Positions 1-13,190 are shown, counted from the stretch's first letter. The stretch is 64,000 bases of DNA from Holacanthus passer (GCA_025331565.1 JAFREQ010000167.1:1-64000), one strand, 5' to 3'. Numbers and translations: made by a program. The notes: generated by a model from the sequence alone, not told the origin.

Positions 1-255
1 GAGCAACAGCAGAGCCATCAGCCCTCAGGAGGAGGGGCCCCCTCAGAGAGCCTGGTTCCTCCCAAGGTTTCTTCCTCCCAGAGGGAGTTGTTCCTTGCCA
101 CCGTCACCAAAGACCATGTCAATCAAGCAGCTCATGAGCTGGATGTAAAAACTCTACTTGGAACTGAAATCCAGCTGTTATGCTTCACAGGTGCTTTGGA
201 CTGCTCTCTGCAGAAGACATTTGACATTTGACAAGTGTACGTTAATAAATAAAAA
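1..255 (+). mobile_element. LINE 3' end-like teleost repeat
   Basis: The phrases GGTTTCTTCCTCCCAGAGGG and GTTCCTTGCCACC match a sequence found at the 3' ends of many fish LINE/L2-like copies, followed by a terminal AATAAATAAA at about 244. It is truncated by the window edge. The family name is not certain. Confidence 0.5.
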
Positions 256-559
256 ACACTTTCAAGTTAAATCTTTTTTGTATTCCATTTTGTCTCAGCA
301 TTGATATGAGTATAGTTGCATCAATATGAACCGGTTAAGCACCTGCAGACTCTGCACAGTAATGGGTGGAAAAGGCAAGTTTGCACAGGTGAATTATGTA
401 TGCCTCCTGTCATGGCCTGACTCAAGTGGCCACAACAAAAAGGAGACACAACATGTCTTGATATCAAAGAATATTTTTGTGAAAGAAATCAACATCAAAT
501 GGAACCAAAGTAGAAGGACAAATTAAATATTAACTAGATAAGTAGGTAAATCAGTTGAA

Positions 560-690
560 TCAGCACTGCAGGATATTATGAACACAGATTGTATAAAACA
601 CAGACTGTACTAAACATGGACGTAGACGTCGCCCACGGATTTCTGAGGAGAAATTGTAAGGCGCCGCCATCTTCAAATTTTACATTACTG
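560..690. mobile_element. teleost interspersed repeat fragment
   Basis: ACATGGACGTAGACGTC, then CCCACGGATTTCTGAGGAG and GCCGCCATCTT, resemble a widespread fish repeat. The YY1-like motif here is therefore likely part of the repeat and not a promoter. Confidence 0.4.
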
Positions 691-1224
691 TTCAGCTTCA
701 AAAACCAATTCCAGCTTAACAATTAACAACATCTGGGTTATTGTTATTTCTGTAAACACTGAAATGTCACATGAATTATAGTTACAGTAGTTAGAAACAT
801 CGTATTTGTACACTGTCACTTTTTAATTTACCTTGACAAGTCTAGCATAACGTTAAGGTACTGTGTTCCTCACGCAGACGCCTTTTGTTTAAAAGTATTA
901 ACACCATAAATTATAATACTTCTCTACTAAGTTCCAACTTCGGTGCAGCAGGTTCAATAACTGAGGCTACCAGACGCTCCTGTTAGCATCGTTAGCTTAG
1001 CTCAACCTCCACCGTCTCCCCCCGGACAAACTCGTCCTGGACACCCGAGAGAAACGCAGTCAACACGGCAGCACAGTCAAACTCCAGCCTACAAGCAGAA
1101 CCACAAACACCACAACAAACACACCGAGAAAACAGCGCAGACGTCCCGGACAAAGACACCACACAGCCGGCGGCAGCTAGCTGGAGGCCTTTAGCCCGAT
1201 GCTAATTCATTAGCTGGCTACTTA

Positions 1225-1420
1225 CCAGTAAAGGAAAAAAACGGGAGCGTTGACTTGTTGGACAGTCTGTTAGTACAATTAGCAGCAGTAGTCATGTTAT
1301 TTATCTGGTTTTGGTTTGACAAGATATCCAAAAGGTAAAAACCCCACAAACACAGACAAAGTTCAGTGATGGAAGCTCTGTGTTTGGAGCCGACAGACAG
1401 CAGACAGCTGTCAATCAACG
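1225..1420 (-). other. possible first exon of a gene leaving the window on the left
   Basis: The minus strand carries an open frame ending TTTACTG before a good donor GTAAGT (1224-1219). An ATG near 1297 would start MTTAANCTNRLSNKST. The flanking 940-1220 is richer in CG than its surroundings, as expected next to a promoter. No family is recognised and no second exon lies within the window. It could equally be a 5' UTR exon or a chance frame. Confidence 0.25.
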
Positions 1421-1429
1421 TGGCTGAGC

Positions 1430-1640
1430 CCTTAATTGTGCCTCATTTTAGACTTGGTATATTTTAAAAGGGTGATATAAAAACATCCACCTTTGTACAG
1501 TTGATGTCGTGAAGGGGAAAATGAGCTAAAGAGACCAAAACCATTCTTTCTGCCAGGCAGTAAACATGTTTCTTCTGCTGTGCAGTTGGGGGTCAAATGT
1601 AATTGACTCCTTCAGCTTCATCAGTGTTATTGCATCAAAC
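1430..1640 (+). mobile_element. teleost interspersed repeat copy
   Basis: TTGGTATATTTTAAAAGG, CAGTTGATGTCGTGAAGGGG and GCTAAAGAGACCAAAACC recall a high-copy fish repeat. The copy is diverged, and it may belong to the same family as the fragment at 560-690. Confidence 0.5.
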
Positions 1641-3570
1641 AATATGTCAAACAACTGTCCCCAATAATGTTTTTTCACCTTGGAGTGACTGTGTTTGTAT
1701 CTGTTTAATTTCATCTATGAGCTATCAAAAGTTTTTATTCAGTCTAATTATTCTAAAGGTACTTTGGATGTTGACTGAACTCATGTAACAGGCAAAAAGC
1801 TTCAGAGTGATGGAGTTTTGAACGGCACTTGTGTTTTAAGATCAGTTACAGTTACGTCTTTGAATGTCTGCTAACTCAGACTGCGATCTTAACAATTTGA
1901 AGCTGAGTGTTTGCAACCAAACAAACTACGATTTTCTTATTTTGGAGACAAACTGAGAAGATGTCTGTATGTCTATGAAGCATATTTGGTACATTTCCAC
2001 TCAAAAGCACCTACACTTCTCCGGTGATGACGCCACACTGAGGGGCAGTTCAGAAAGGCCTGTTCACATCACAAAGTTTGGTCAAACGGTGAAGAGCTTT
2101 GTGCTTTTACAGGATTTTAATAACATCTACTGACAGATCCATCCCAAATCTAGACTTTTCTTGAGGTTGACATGCACTTAACCAAATAATCTCCACTCCT
2201 TTTACTTACTCCCTCTCGAGCTTTTGGGACACACACACACACAAACACAGTCAATGTCCAAACCAAGTCTAAAAGAGAGGAACAAATAAGTTTTCACAGT
2301 GATCCAGTCCTATATTGACCTGACATCAAGTTCGTGTATTCAAGCTGAACAAGGAAAAGTGGCTCCTATGAACAGTTGCACTGAATGTTGCAGGAAGTCA
2401 GCTATCTATTACCTTCATGCCCTTTTTCTGACAGCTAGACAATGATTTTTCTCAACTATTTTTTTTCTTATATCACAATGGCTCTCTCCACAACAGCAAG
2501 CAACAACAACCTCATGTGGAAAACAAAAACTATTAAAAAAAACCCACGTGAATCTACATAATATTAATTCACTAATATCCAAATAAATAGAATTATAAGG
2601 CTTGAAAATTGAAATATTGTGTTAGTATTAGATGACAGTGAACGTGGGCCTTGTGGTTATTGTAGGCCTCATTCTGTTTTTTGGCAGCACATGGGGCAAC
2701 ATCCAGCTCCTCACCACCTTAACTCACCTCTCTTGTAGGTGTTCAGGGGCTTTCAGTCATACTTTATATTCAAAACGTAAATGACCACAGATAAACCAAC
2801 TAAATAGGCACTTGTAACTGGGTAGGTCTGTATCATTACCTTCACACTTATTGTCTGACTGGGAAAGGTTTTGGGTGTGTGTTTGCTTTCCTGAAGGCTC
2901 AAGACTGGTCTGTTTTTGGTGCTCAATATGTTCATGTTCACTCTTCAGTGTGTAACCCTATTCATGATCATATCTAGTCTCCTCCTGCTGTGTACCAACA
3001 GCAACATCATGATAGTAAAGACACAGTGCAGAGAGACAGTGGATGTGGATTGTGTGTGACACCAGATCACTTTCCAAAACAGAGAATACAGGTGGTTGAA
3101 AAACAACAAAATGAGGATAAAGTGCATTATTACTGTGAACAATACTCATTTTATATCATTCTTGAATGTTCACATGTTCATTGACACCCAGCTCAAAATG
3201 TTCTTGTCATCAGCATGCTCCTTTTCTCCATTGACTTGTATTGATGTTTTGACTGATTTCAATGCATTTTTATCTCTCCTTCAGATGACTTTTTGCAAAG
3301 TGATGAATGTTACTTCTGTAGTGTTGCTTTGGATATTCAATTATACAATCCACCTCCATATGTTTTATTGTTTGTGTTCAGTCGTGTCCACAAAGTCACA
3401 CCTGACACAAGGGAATACAAAAAATTCATGAGGGAAAACTTGCCATTGTGTATTCTTTTTCGAGGCTCCTAATCTGTTGCTTCTTTTCACACCTTTAAGA
3501 GAAAATGCCCCATTTAATAATTATTTTTGTGTGTGTGTTTGACTGAAAGACGCAAGCTTTTGTAGGTTTT
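1641..3570. other. intergenic, no gene recognised
   Basis: A/T-rich DNA with a short CA run near 2229-2247. The small open frames present have no domains and overlap on both strands. Nothing else is seen. Confidence 0.6.
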
Positions 3571-3612
3571 AAAGAATTTCCCAGTTTGGGATAAATAAAG
3601 TACATCTATTTT
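3571..3612 (+). mobile_element. LINE 3' tail remnant
   Basis: AATTTCCCAGTTTGGGATAA then ATAAAGTACATCTATT has the form of fish non-LTR retrotransposon 3' ends (GGGATAAATAAAG). Confidence 0.5.
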
Positions 3613-4049
3613 CACATGGGCCAAATGTGATACCTAAGTTTCACCACCAGATGTCAATGTACACTACGGAATCACCCACCACTTTATCTGCTCAAGTTCA
3701 TCCTCATTACTGCTGCAGACATAGCACATAGTCAACACAGCATAAAGCTGAGAGTATCCTGTGGAAAGTTTAGCAAAGTCTGACCTGTCTGTGTGTCTTA
3801 TCCATCATTTATCACATTCACAAGACTTTTTGGAGAAAATATTTAGGCAAATTACCATTCCTTTAACATATTTATGGAAGTGCACAGTGCTCTCGATGTT
3901 GGATTTGATCATGGCTATGTTGCAAGATTAAATAAATGGAGTCAGTCATCTCATCGTCATCTTTGGTTATAAAAAACAAGCATATACACAATAGAACAAG
4001 TTATACAACAAGCCTAATAAAAGAGTTAAAACACTGAAATTTCTGGGTG

Positions 4050-4098
4050 TCTGGCTGTGAATTGTGGGATGAATAAAGGTTTATCTTATCTTATCTTG
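4050..4098 (+). mobile_element. LINE 3' tail with TATCT repeats
   Basis: GTGGGATGAATAAAGG is followed by tandem TTATC units, typical of the 3' end of L2/Rex-type fish LINEs. The same tail appears at 14920-14945. Confidence 0.6.
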
Positions 4099-4189
4099 AG
4101 GAGAGAAGTGTGTCTGTGAGGATTCTCAGTCATGCATGTCATGGTATTCAAATGAGGGTTGAATCAATGGCAGGTGGACTTAATTGTAG

Positions 4190-4450
4190 TTCAGTTCTGA
4201 ACTGAAGAAGCTTCTTCGATGAGAAGTGGAGTGTTTCTGTGCCATTTCTTTGTCTAGTCTGCCGCAGATTTCATCAGAAGAAGAAGCAGACAGCTAATAC
4301 TGATGGGAATTTTGGCTCTTTTCAGAGCCTGATCACTTGGCTCAGCTCAGCAATAAGAGCCGTCTCTTTCGGCTCCTGAACAGCTCCTCATTTAGTGCAA
4401 CCTCTGGCTTTTATAATTCACCCAAATTTAGCCCGCAGCCAAATTTAGCC
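4190..4450. mobile_element. composite transposon-derived block
   Basis: ACTGAAGAAGCTTCTTCGAT followed by GAGAAGTGGAG resembles a common fish repeat. GGCTCTTTTCAGAGCC and CTTTCGGCTCCTGAACAGC nearby resemble hAT-related repeats. Family names are uncertain. Confidence 0.35.
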
Positions 4451-5499
4451 TGAAAATTAGCAGTGGGTCTGAGGTAGCCCGAACAACTACAGCTTCTGCA
4501 CTGCAGGATGGCAAGGTACAGTTAAGGATGTGACAAATCACGGATGGTACATATTAGAAAATATCAGTGCAGGCATTCAGTTAATAAAATTTAAAAAGAA
4601 AATGCATTTTATGTCTCTTCCATTGAGTATACAACTGCAGAAAACCTAAAGAATGACTCCCAGCAAATACAAAAATCAATATCCCTGTCACACAGAATGA
4701 TCATTTAACAGAAGCTCTAGGGAAATTGAGGGAAAATATACAGTATATGTATGTATGAGAGCAGTTTCAGTGAGTGTGCCCCTTCTGTTGGGAGATTATT
4801 ATATGACCATTTTTCAGTTCAGGAATTTTCAAAAACTAACAAGCGTTAGTATAGCAAGGCTCACGTCACTTAAAATTGCCCCTTAAAAGTACTTAGCTAT
4901 TCACCTTAAACCTCTGGTGTTCATTAAGGTGACTTTTGGATAGCACTAATTTTCGGCACCACAACAGAGTTTCAAGGGGTCTCAACCCTTGCAGGGGTCG
5001 TCCGCCCACAATGCCACTGCTGTGTGTGGTTTGCAGACAGCAGATCCCTCCACCAGCTGAGGAGGAAGTTTGGCCACAAACGCCTTTGGTGGGAGCCAAT
5101 GTCAAAAAGAGGTAAGGCTATAACTGAGGAATTACTGTCTGGCGAAAACATTTACTTTGAGCAATAACATTTTTATTGGAACGTAGCAACGATTAGTCAA
5201 GACAGGAGTGAGGTGCGTTTCTTCAGCAGAGAAGGATTTTCCCACTGATGTATCTCTTTTACATTTGACCCATGTTTCATCAGTTAGAATTGGACAATTA
5301 ATGATGGAATATCATTTTAATTATCACACCTTAATTTGTGTCTGTCTGCTATTTGGTGCTGAGCAGGTAGTGTGCAGTGGGTTTTTAAAGCATTTTCACT
5401 GAGAACAACTGCCTGATGTGGCCTAAGATGACGCTGTGGGGGCAGTGAGAGAGAACCAAAACAGTCAAGTTTCAGTCAGACAGAGCAATTTGAAATTTC
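4451..5499. other. intergenic, nothing recognised
   Basis: No splice-bounded exon, RNA gene or repeat could be named here. Confidence 0.5.
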
Positions 5500-5672
5500 C
5501 TAGACACTTGCATTGTATATTTTTATTAGACACTTTGCATTGTATATTGCTATTTTGATGCCCTATAGTTGTATTTTGTATTTTTTGTATTTTTGCTGCA
5601 GTAATTTATGGAGTACTCTGGCACAAGAATTTCCTTCGGGATTAATACATTTCTTATCGTATCTTATCTGAC
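5500..5672 (+). mobile_element. LINE 3' end remnant
   Basis: The end reads GGCACAAGAATTTCC then TTCGGGATTAATACA and TCTTATCGTATCTTATC, the form of CR1/L2-like 3' tails with degenerate TATCT repeats. Inside, TTGCATTGTATAT is present twice. Confidence 0.55.
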
Positions 5673-7440
5673 TCGCTATAAATATATAGAAAGTCTTTTC
5701 TTATGGTTTTCACATTGTCATTTCATTCATTGTTATTATAAGAATAATGATAACTTTACAGTGTCAGTGTAACTTTTGAGAATGGGCATAACTGGTGATG
5801 TGGGAAACAAAGCTTTCTGAGGCATTCAATCAATAGGAAACAATTGTGTTTAAAATGGTTTACTGTGTCGAAACATTGTATAAATACATCACTTTTAATC
5901 AAAACCTACAGCTGTGTCTTTAAATACAGACACAGATTGATGAGACCATCCCATGTTCAAAATCAGTGCCACACTTCTCTGATACATGAAGTACGACGCA
6001 ACAAGACCTCATTTATGGTGGTCATTTGATTTCTGATGTAGTGAAGCAAGGCATCAAAACATCTTGTGCTTTGAGAGGTCATTTCAACCAGGAGAGACGA
6101 CTACGTGAAGAAAGATAATTTATTACAACATGTGACATTGATGATGATATTATTGAAACTTGACAGAGAGTCTTTAGCGATTTGGACTCTGGGGGGAGAC
6201 ATCTCTTGATTGAAGATTGAAGGTTGAGACCACCGACTCAGAGAAAGATCGTATTTTAAAAGGAGAGCACAAAGATGATATGTTAGTGATGAGGGTGTGA
6301 CGCCGTGCTATTGGATGGAAGAGATCAGCTGATGAGACAGCTGATTTCCAATGACAGCCCCAAAACACTGACAGCGGGGAATGTGCGTGAGCATGCGCAG
6401 TAGGAGAGATGAGAACTAGTTTGAGATCGAGAAGCATTGTTGTCTTCCTGGCTGAACTTACGCTAGAGCTTCATTACTGTGTTAAGTAGTTGTCTTAAAG
6501 CATAAGAGCTGCCCTTTCCTCTTTCAGATGAAACATGTAAATAGACAGCAAATTGCTCACTTGTTCAATTCAATACACTGTTGTATACACTGGTGTTTTG
6601 CTGCTACAGCCTGACCAAGTCTGGTGTGCGCAGTAGCATATGGTTAGATAATATTAGCTAACGGAAGTAAACTTTAGATAGATATTGCTGTGTAACTGAG
6701 TTCGTTTGCTGAGTTGTGACACTTGAATAATTTGAATAATTACCGTTAAACTGCGATGACCACTTGTGACCACAGTGGCTGATCTAACCCGTATAAAACA
6801 AATTCTCTGATCTATACTTTTCAAATTCTCTGATACTTTATGCCTGTACTTTGACAAAATTTACAATATTTTTATTGTCTGGTTATTGTGAACAAATTCA
6901 ACTGTCATCTGTGTTATATATGTTATATAAGTGCCACAGTATCACTAATGTGTTGACTGCAATGTTGACCAAAAGTCTGATGCTGAGGCATGCTCATTTT
7001 ATTTGTCCATCGCCTTGGACATTTGTCTGCCAGATGGATAAATATATTTGAAAAGTTCCTTGCCATTACTATTTTCGAGTAAATAAACGGCCATGCATGG
7101 AAACGTTTTGCTCGGCCTGAGCAGGACCAGAGAGATCTCAGTACTATCCATGTCCCTCAGGAACGCAGTTTGGTACGCTGCACTAAATGACACAAAGAGG
7201 TTTGATATTTAGGATTAAGAGCACAAACTCCTTCTCATTTTGACTGTGCCTCTGCATCCAGGCTGTGAAAAGCCAGACCTTTTTTCCCCGCTGTACCTGT
7301 AACTAGGTCAGCCATTCCAGCAGCTGTCACTGTTTTGATCACAGCCAGAGAAACAGGCCTTAATGAAACTACCTCATTATGTTGTTTAGACCGCCATCTA
7401 CCAGCAAAGTGGAAATATGATGAGTCATCTATAGTGATTC
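5673..7440. other. intergenic, nothing recognised
   Basis: No convincing coding exon. The open frame on the minus strand at 6174-6437 has no recognisable domain. Confidence 0.5.
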
Positions 7441-7856
7441 ATCACTTTCTTCCCCACTGCTCATTACTCCCTTTGACATCTCATCTCACCCTCCCTCCCT
7501 CCAGCCTTGCTCTTTTTTCTCCCTCCGACTGTTTCTCTTTTCTGTTCCCTCCCTCAATCTGATTCGGCATTCCTTCTCACCCTCGTACTCCTCTTCTATC
7601 CTCCATCTCTGCATCTTTCCACTACTTGACTTCTACCTCCCTTTCCTTTTATCACTTCGCTTTCATCTCTTATTCCTTCTCCGGTGCCCATCCTTTTCCT
7701 CCCCCTTCTCTCTCAACTTTTCCCTTCATCTCTCATTTTCCCCTCACCTGCACCTGTTATCTGCATCCCCTTATCTTTTCCCTCTCTGTCACCTTTAATT
7801 TCCCTTTATATCATTTACATTCTGCCTTTCACGCACTCTCTTCTCTCCACTTGCAG
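7441..7856 (+). repeat. long pyrimidine-rich tract
   Basis: More than 400 bases are strongly dominated by C and T on the plus strand, and end in a consensus-like acceptor, CACTTGCAG. Such tracts can form triplex (H-DNA) or act as splice polypyrimidine tracts. Confidence 0.7.
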
Positions 7857-7857
7857 G

Positions 7858-8039
7858 TCCAGTACATCGGGGTAGGTGGCCTCTTGTCAGTGGTTCAGCT
7901 CTTCTGAGGCAGCCTACTCTTCTGGTTCACGGCCAAATTCATCCAGGGCAGGAAACTCCTCACCATACCAGCTACACTGTTCATCACCAACCTCTGTTTG
8001 TAATGTCTTCCTCAGTATTTGCTATCCAGAGCAGATAAT
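7858..8039 (+). pseudogene. membrane-protein-like exon remnant with two in-frame stops
   Basis: Directly after CTTGCAG the frame reads VQYIGVGGLLSVVQLF, stop, GSLLFWFTAKFIQGRKLL, TIPATLFITNLCL, stop, CLPQYLLSRADN, then a GTGAGT donor. The hydrophobic segments with basic breaks look like transmembrane helices. Acceptor, exon-like body and donor suggest a decayed exon. The protein family is not recognised, and chance cannot be excluded. Confidence 0.25.
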
Positions 8040-10750
8040 GTGAGTCCTTTGAAAGTGGAGTTGATTTAAAGGCAGGGGAAGCTTTAAGACTCTGACTTAA
8101 TATGGTTCTTCCAAGCACTTAAATGTGGATGAGTGTCACAGTTAAGAGTGGGTATTTAGCTGAAAGGCTTACCCAAAGCTACTCATGTTAAATGCAACAG
8201 CAGAGTGTGGCAACAACTGTGATACTACTTGATGCTTGCAAGCAGAGAAATGTTCAAATCTACATGGATTATACTATTTTAATGCTCCATTCATCAGCAC
8301 TGTAATTCAAGAAAAAGCAAAGGAGTTCTGGAGACTAAATGGAGACGGTATATTGCATGTGATTTTTTTAGAGTCACGGTTCCTTAAAAGCTGAGTGCAT
8401 AATTCTGCTGTTAGCACATTTTTGTGACAATTACATGTACAGTATGTGTAAGTTAATGATATTTGTTTTTCGTCTCTCCTGCAGTTAGGAGCTTTGAAAC
8501 CAACTGAAAGGACATACAGTCATTGGTCTGGGTGATTTAGTTTCTGTTGTTGAAGGCCATGAAAATCTATTTTCTTGATCATGTTCTTTCTGTGTGCGAC
8601 TGAGTCCTACATGAGCACAAAATAATCTGACGAAGTTGCAACAGTTAGGATATTTAAACTGAGAGATTTCTGTATGTGTGTTTTAGCAACATTTGAATTG
8701 TAATTGCAATTGTCCCGATGGATTAGATTATTAGATATGTAATAAATAATACCTGATGATGTTCTTTTGTTTTTGGTGGCTTTCATGTCAGACAAATTAA
8801 ATTCATTTGGTTAATTATGAGCTAATATAAGAAAAAAAACTAATATAAGGTTTCTATTTCCTTCTTTATTACGTATACATACTTATACATACAATATGTT
8901 TTTTGTTTTCTTTTTTTTTTACCATGGTCATAGCAGATATTACACATGATGGGTTTATATTTTGCTTATTTTGTTAGCACTTACAACAGCTCTGGTGACG
9001 TCCACCATGTACGAACAGTATTTATTATCTTGGGGTTTTGTTATATTGTACAGCTTGTTGCAGAATCATGTTTGAATTTCATTGATTTGTCCACTCATTC
9101 AGTTCCTCTCTCATTGTTCATTCTCTTCTCTAATATAGAAGACACCTGTTTTACTCAGACCTCTTTCAGGGAGGGGCTACTCAGAGGGTACAGATCCTGC
9201 ACAGGACTGAGCCATTACTAGGATCTGCACTCTCGTTACAGGAGCAGGTACAGGCTGAGTACCCAAATTATAGGCTTCTGGTTCTGTTAAATATACAGGT
9301 ATAGCTATCATACAGTTCCTGTGTCATAGATGTATAATAATATTGCCATAACCATTGTGTGCACTGTGTGTAGGATCTTTTTCAATGAAGACATTTTGCC
9401 ATGTCCTAATATGAAAAACACAGGTGTAAAAAATCTGTGGAAATACTCACAAATCCACAGCTGAAGTCTTTAAAGAGAGAGTTTTAAGAGTTAATGATTT
9501 AAGATATTGCCTTGATAAGTTTGATTATTTACAGATTCCTGGTGATTTTCCATTGTGTCTGAATCCTCACAAGCATACAACCCACGTAACAAATATCCTG
9601 GCTCACAAGCTGTGTGTGCAAACCTGGCTGTAGTCTTCCTCCCACTTGAACCAAACCCATTTCTGCCACCAGGTGTCAGTGCTTCCTCAGCTTCTCATCC
9701 CTGACAAATATTTACATGGCACAGCCCCACATGACAGTAGAGGTCATTTGGTGCCTTTGAGGACGCAAACACAGTGCACGGCCTTAATTAAAAGACTGCA
9801 TGCGCACCATTAAAATCCGGAGAAATGGGGACACGATCACAAGAGGGTTACTGGGAGGTAGCAGACATCTCAGATCCGTGAATAGGATGTCAAGTTTAAA
9901 AGGAGCTGGCAGCTATTCTGTTTTTACTCTTTCTCCTCATTGTGAGTCATTGTGAGTATTCTCCGTGTCTCTTCTGCCTCCCTTCCCCCAGCTGTCGCCA
10001 CCACTCCAATAAAAACATAAATACACGCACGGAAAGATGGTTTTAGCTGTGTGTGCGCAGTGAAAACAGAGTCTGCCGACAGAAAATGTCAGAGCTGTAG
10101 TCTCTGCGCTAGTTAGCTCCTGAGTACAGTGTGATGAGAAGCTGTTGCAGGGATGGGTGAGGCTCTATTTTTGCCCGGTGTCGGTGTACAAGAATGAGAG
10201 AGAGGGGGAGAGATTGCAGTGGTTTGCAGTGGTGGGAGCAGTCCCACCCCTCTCCCCTGCTCATGCACGGCTCCAGTCTGCCATTGAGGCTGTGCAGACA
10301 TTCATGTCATGTCCCTCACCTCTCCTCTCTCTCCTCCTCCTCCCTTTGGATCTATCTGTCAAACTAATGATCTGCCTGCTCTCTCCAATTCAGGTTTGCT
10401 TTATTGGTGTGGCCACAATTACAGTTTGTAAGTACAGTATTACTAAGCATAGTATAATTAGTTCATTTGGGATGTTTGATTGGTTTTCCGCTATCAAACA
10501 ACAGATGTTATGGTCACCCTTCATACCAGTATAGAATCGATAATATACATGCAAACTGCTTCAAATTCAAAACAGCTTTTGAATCAGTCCGGCAAAATGG
10601 TCTCTTCCCAAAATAGTTTCATGGTGTAGAAGGGAAACGTATGACCTAATTAATACTGTATACTGTAAAAACACCAAATATTCTGTAATAACTGGCAGCG
10701 TGGAAACAAATATCCCCAAATGTCACTGTGTAATACTGTGTGTTAATATA
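8040..10750. other. intergenic, nothing recognised
   Basis: No gene or repeat could be named. A C/T-rich patch lies at 10300-10360. Confidence 0.5.
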
Positions 10751-10900
10751 GAAATAGTGGTGGAAGAAATATTCAGATCATGACTTAAGTATAAGTAGCA
10801 ATATCACTCTGTTTAAATGCTCCATTATGAATAAAATGTTACAATGTTAATGTTAAACATTAAAGTAGCTGGGAGCATTATACTTTATCATATTATATTA
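10750..10900 (+). mobile_element. teleost interspersed repeat copy
   Basis: AGTGGTGGAAGAAATATTCA, GACTTAAGTATAAGTAGCAA and AAATGCTCCATTATGAATAA closely follow a very abundant fish repeat with paced ACTTAAGTAAAAGTA motifs. The copy is truncated. Confidence 0.65.
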
Positions 10901-11222
10901 ACATGATACAAAATACAATAGTACACTATCATGAAAGAACAAATAGTTGTTGCCTGCATTACAAACTGTGGATACGGAAAGATGTCTTGCATGTACCAGG
11001 AAATGAAGGAAATGAAGGTCTAACAATAGATGCTATCAAATGGCATTATGGGAAATAAAGAGTCCATCATACACTGTGTGAAGTGTGTAAGTTCTCCCCT
11101 ACACATGTGTCTTCCTGCTCCACGTTTCTTAATTTTGTGTGTCTGTGTGTTGGAGGAGGTTGTTGTTTCTGCAGGCTCTATTTGCTGACTCCGACAAAAC
11201 TGAGTCCCAGACTGTGTCAGCG

Positions 11223-11225
<3 letters not shown>

Positions 11226-11254
<29 letters not shown>

Positions 11255-11255
11255 G
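11226..11255 (+). repeat. GA microsatellite
   Basis: An uninterrupted GA run of about 15 units. Confidence 0.95.
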
Positions 11256-13110
11256 CTGCAGACAAAACTCAACTCAAAGAGCAGTTTTCAGGACAGGACA
11301 GCCAGTCTCTCGATTTATACACCCATTGCTCGGTAGACAATGTGATTGACGAAAAGAGTGGGACCAGAGAGTTTGAAGGCAAGTTCTTCCAAAGAATGAG
11401 TGGCATGAATGGAAATGGTGCATGGTTGTTCTAATGTCCTATCTGTCAACAGCAGCAACACAACCTTTACCAGCCATGTTACAGCATCAAGCACGTGGAT
11501 GAAATGGCAGAACATAAGAAGGGCAGCCAAAATGTGCCAGCGTCTGCCACAGGGTAGAGACAAATCTGAAGCACACAACAAACTATCTGAAACTTAACTT
11601 GCTAACAAAGTGGTTTCATTTTCACAGCTGCCATTAGACTCAATAAAGGCACATCATGTTGCAGCAGAGTTGTAGCCATTAATGCATTTTTTTTATAAGT
11701 TAAACAGAAAAACTGCCATCAATATTAGCCTTTGGATACAAGTTTGCAGCATAAAAAAATGTTCAATCTGCAGCTTTATGATGGAAAAATGTGTTTTTAA
11801 ATGGGAAAACTAATGCATAGTATCAGCACAGTCAAGAGCGCTGCATCAATATGTATCTGTGTCCATGTGTCGGCACTTTAGGTCAAGGTCTTGCCTCGTT
11901 TAACTTCTGTGCTTGCAGGGTCCTACCTTGAGAAAAGAAGCTGGATGGATACATACACAGCAAACTAACCAAAGGCAATGTGAGATGGTGAGGCAGAGTG
12001 TGTTACAGGCCAGGGCGATCCATAGTGTTCCTGTACTATCCTCTGGTCTCCTTCAAGGGTATTTTGGTTATGCTGTTGGGTAATCAATGAACCTCAGACA
12101 GAGAGAGATAGTCCTCATTGCAGCACTTGTTTTCACTGATGCTTTTTCTCAAGTCTCAGTCTCCTCTGAACCAAGACTCCACTGTTTGATCTGAAACAAA
12201 AAGGATTTGGCCTGAAAATAAAGCGTCTGAGTTTCCTTCAAAGTCCTGTAATAACCCAAATGTTTCATCCCAGCTGTGTCAAATATCCTCAGTGTTGGAA
12301 ACAGGCTTTCATTTGTATTGTCTTGACTGTTGACTTGAGTCAGTCTCATTTAACACACTGGGGTAAAACGTTAAAGGGGGAGATGTTTAAACCGGCAGAT
12401 GTAAACATGTTGTTGTCGCCTCCTACGGGCAAAGAAAGTAATAGCTGCAACACTTTTAATATTGCACCACCTGCAGACAATACATGTTACTGCTATAATT
12501 AGGTTTGTTTCTTTTATATTGTTGCTGTTTTCCTGTGTGTCTTGTTGTATAGCTGTATAGTTGATGTATTTATGTATTTTGGGGTTTTAACACCACAAAT
12601 GTTCAAATCAGCGAAAACAATAGGCTAAAACCACCCTGTTCTAAATTATACGTATTGCTTCAGCTAACACATTATTCATCACAACCAATGATTGGCCAAG
12701 ATGTTTTCTCACCTGTGTTACTGTATTGCAGTCATCTAGATCTACTTTTCAGAACTTGAGTCCTCCTGAGCTCTCTGACAGAGCATTACATTTGCAAGTA
12801 GTAAAAATGAAGATTTTTTTCCCACCAAAATGACACTTTTAGCAGATGGATAAACTTGGGGCCTGATTTGTCAGTTTGATAGCAGTAGCCTATGTTGTCT
12901 ATAAGTTGTCTGTACTGATAAGCAGAAAATGTACAGAATAATGTGTAACAGAGCCCTAATAATCAATCATTCATTACCATCATTGCTGAAAAACAGTATA
13001 TTTTGATTCATTCAATTGACAAAAATGTTCACAGTAGAACCCACTGATACTTTCTGATATTACCTCTAGTATTTTGACGCCATTCTGGCCACAAATTCAC
13101 AAAGCTGGCA
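11256..13110. other. intergenic, nothing recognised
   Basis: No gene, RNA or nameable repeat. Small open frames only. Confidence 0.5.
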
Positions 13111-13114
13111 ATGC

Positions 13115-13190
13115 TGCTTCCTGGTTGCAGGGGTATTCAATTAAAATTCAAAGAGGTCCAGTTGGACAAAAGTTCCCCAAGCAAAGGTCA
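13115..13190. mobile_element. possible teleost repeat fragment
   Basis: GTATTCAATTAAAATTCAAA then GAGGTCCAGTTGGAC resembles a phrase repeated in many fish genomes. The assignment is tentative. Confidence 0.3.

Noticed and set aside
660..680. YY1 promoter motif (GCCGCCATCTT)
   Set aside because: It lies within a repeat fragment that carries this phrase in many copies.
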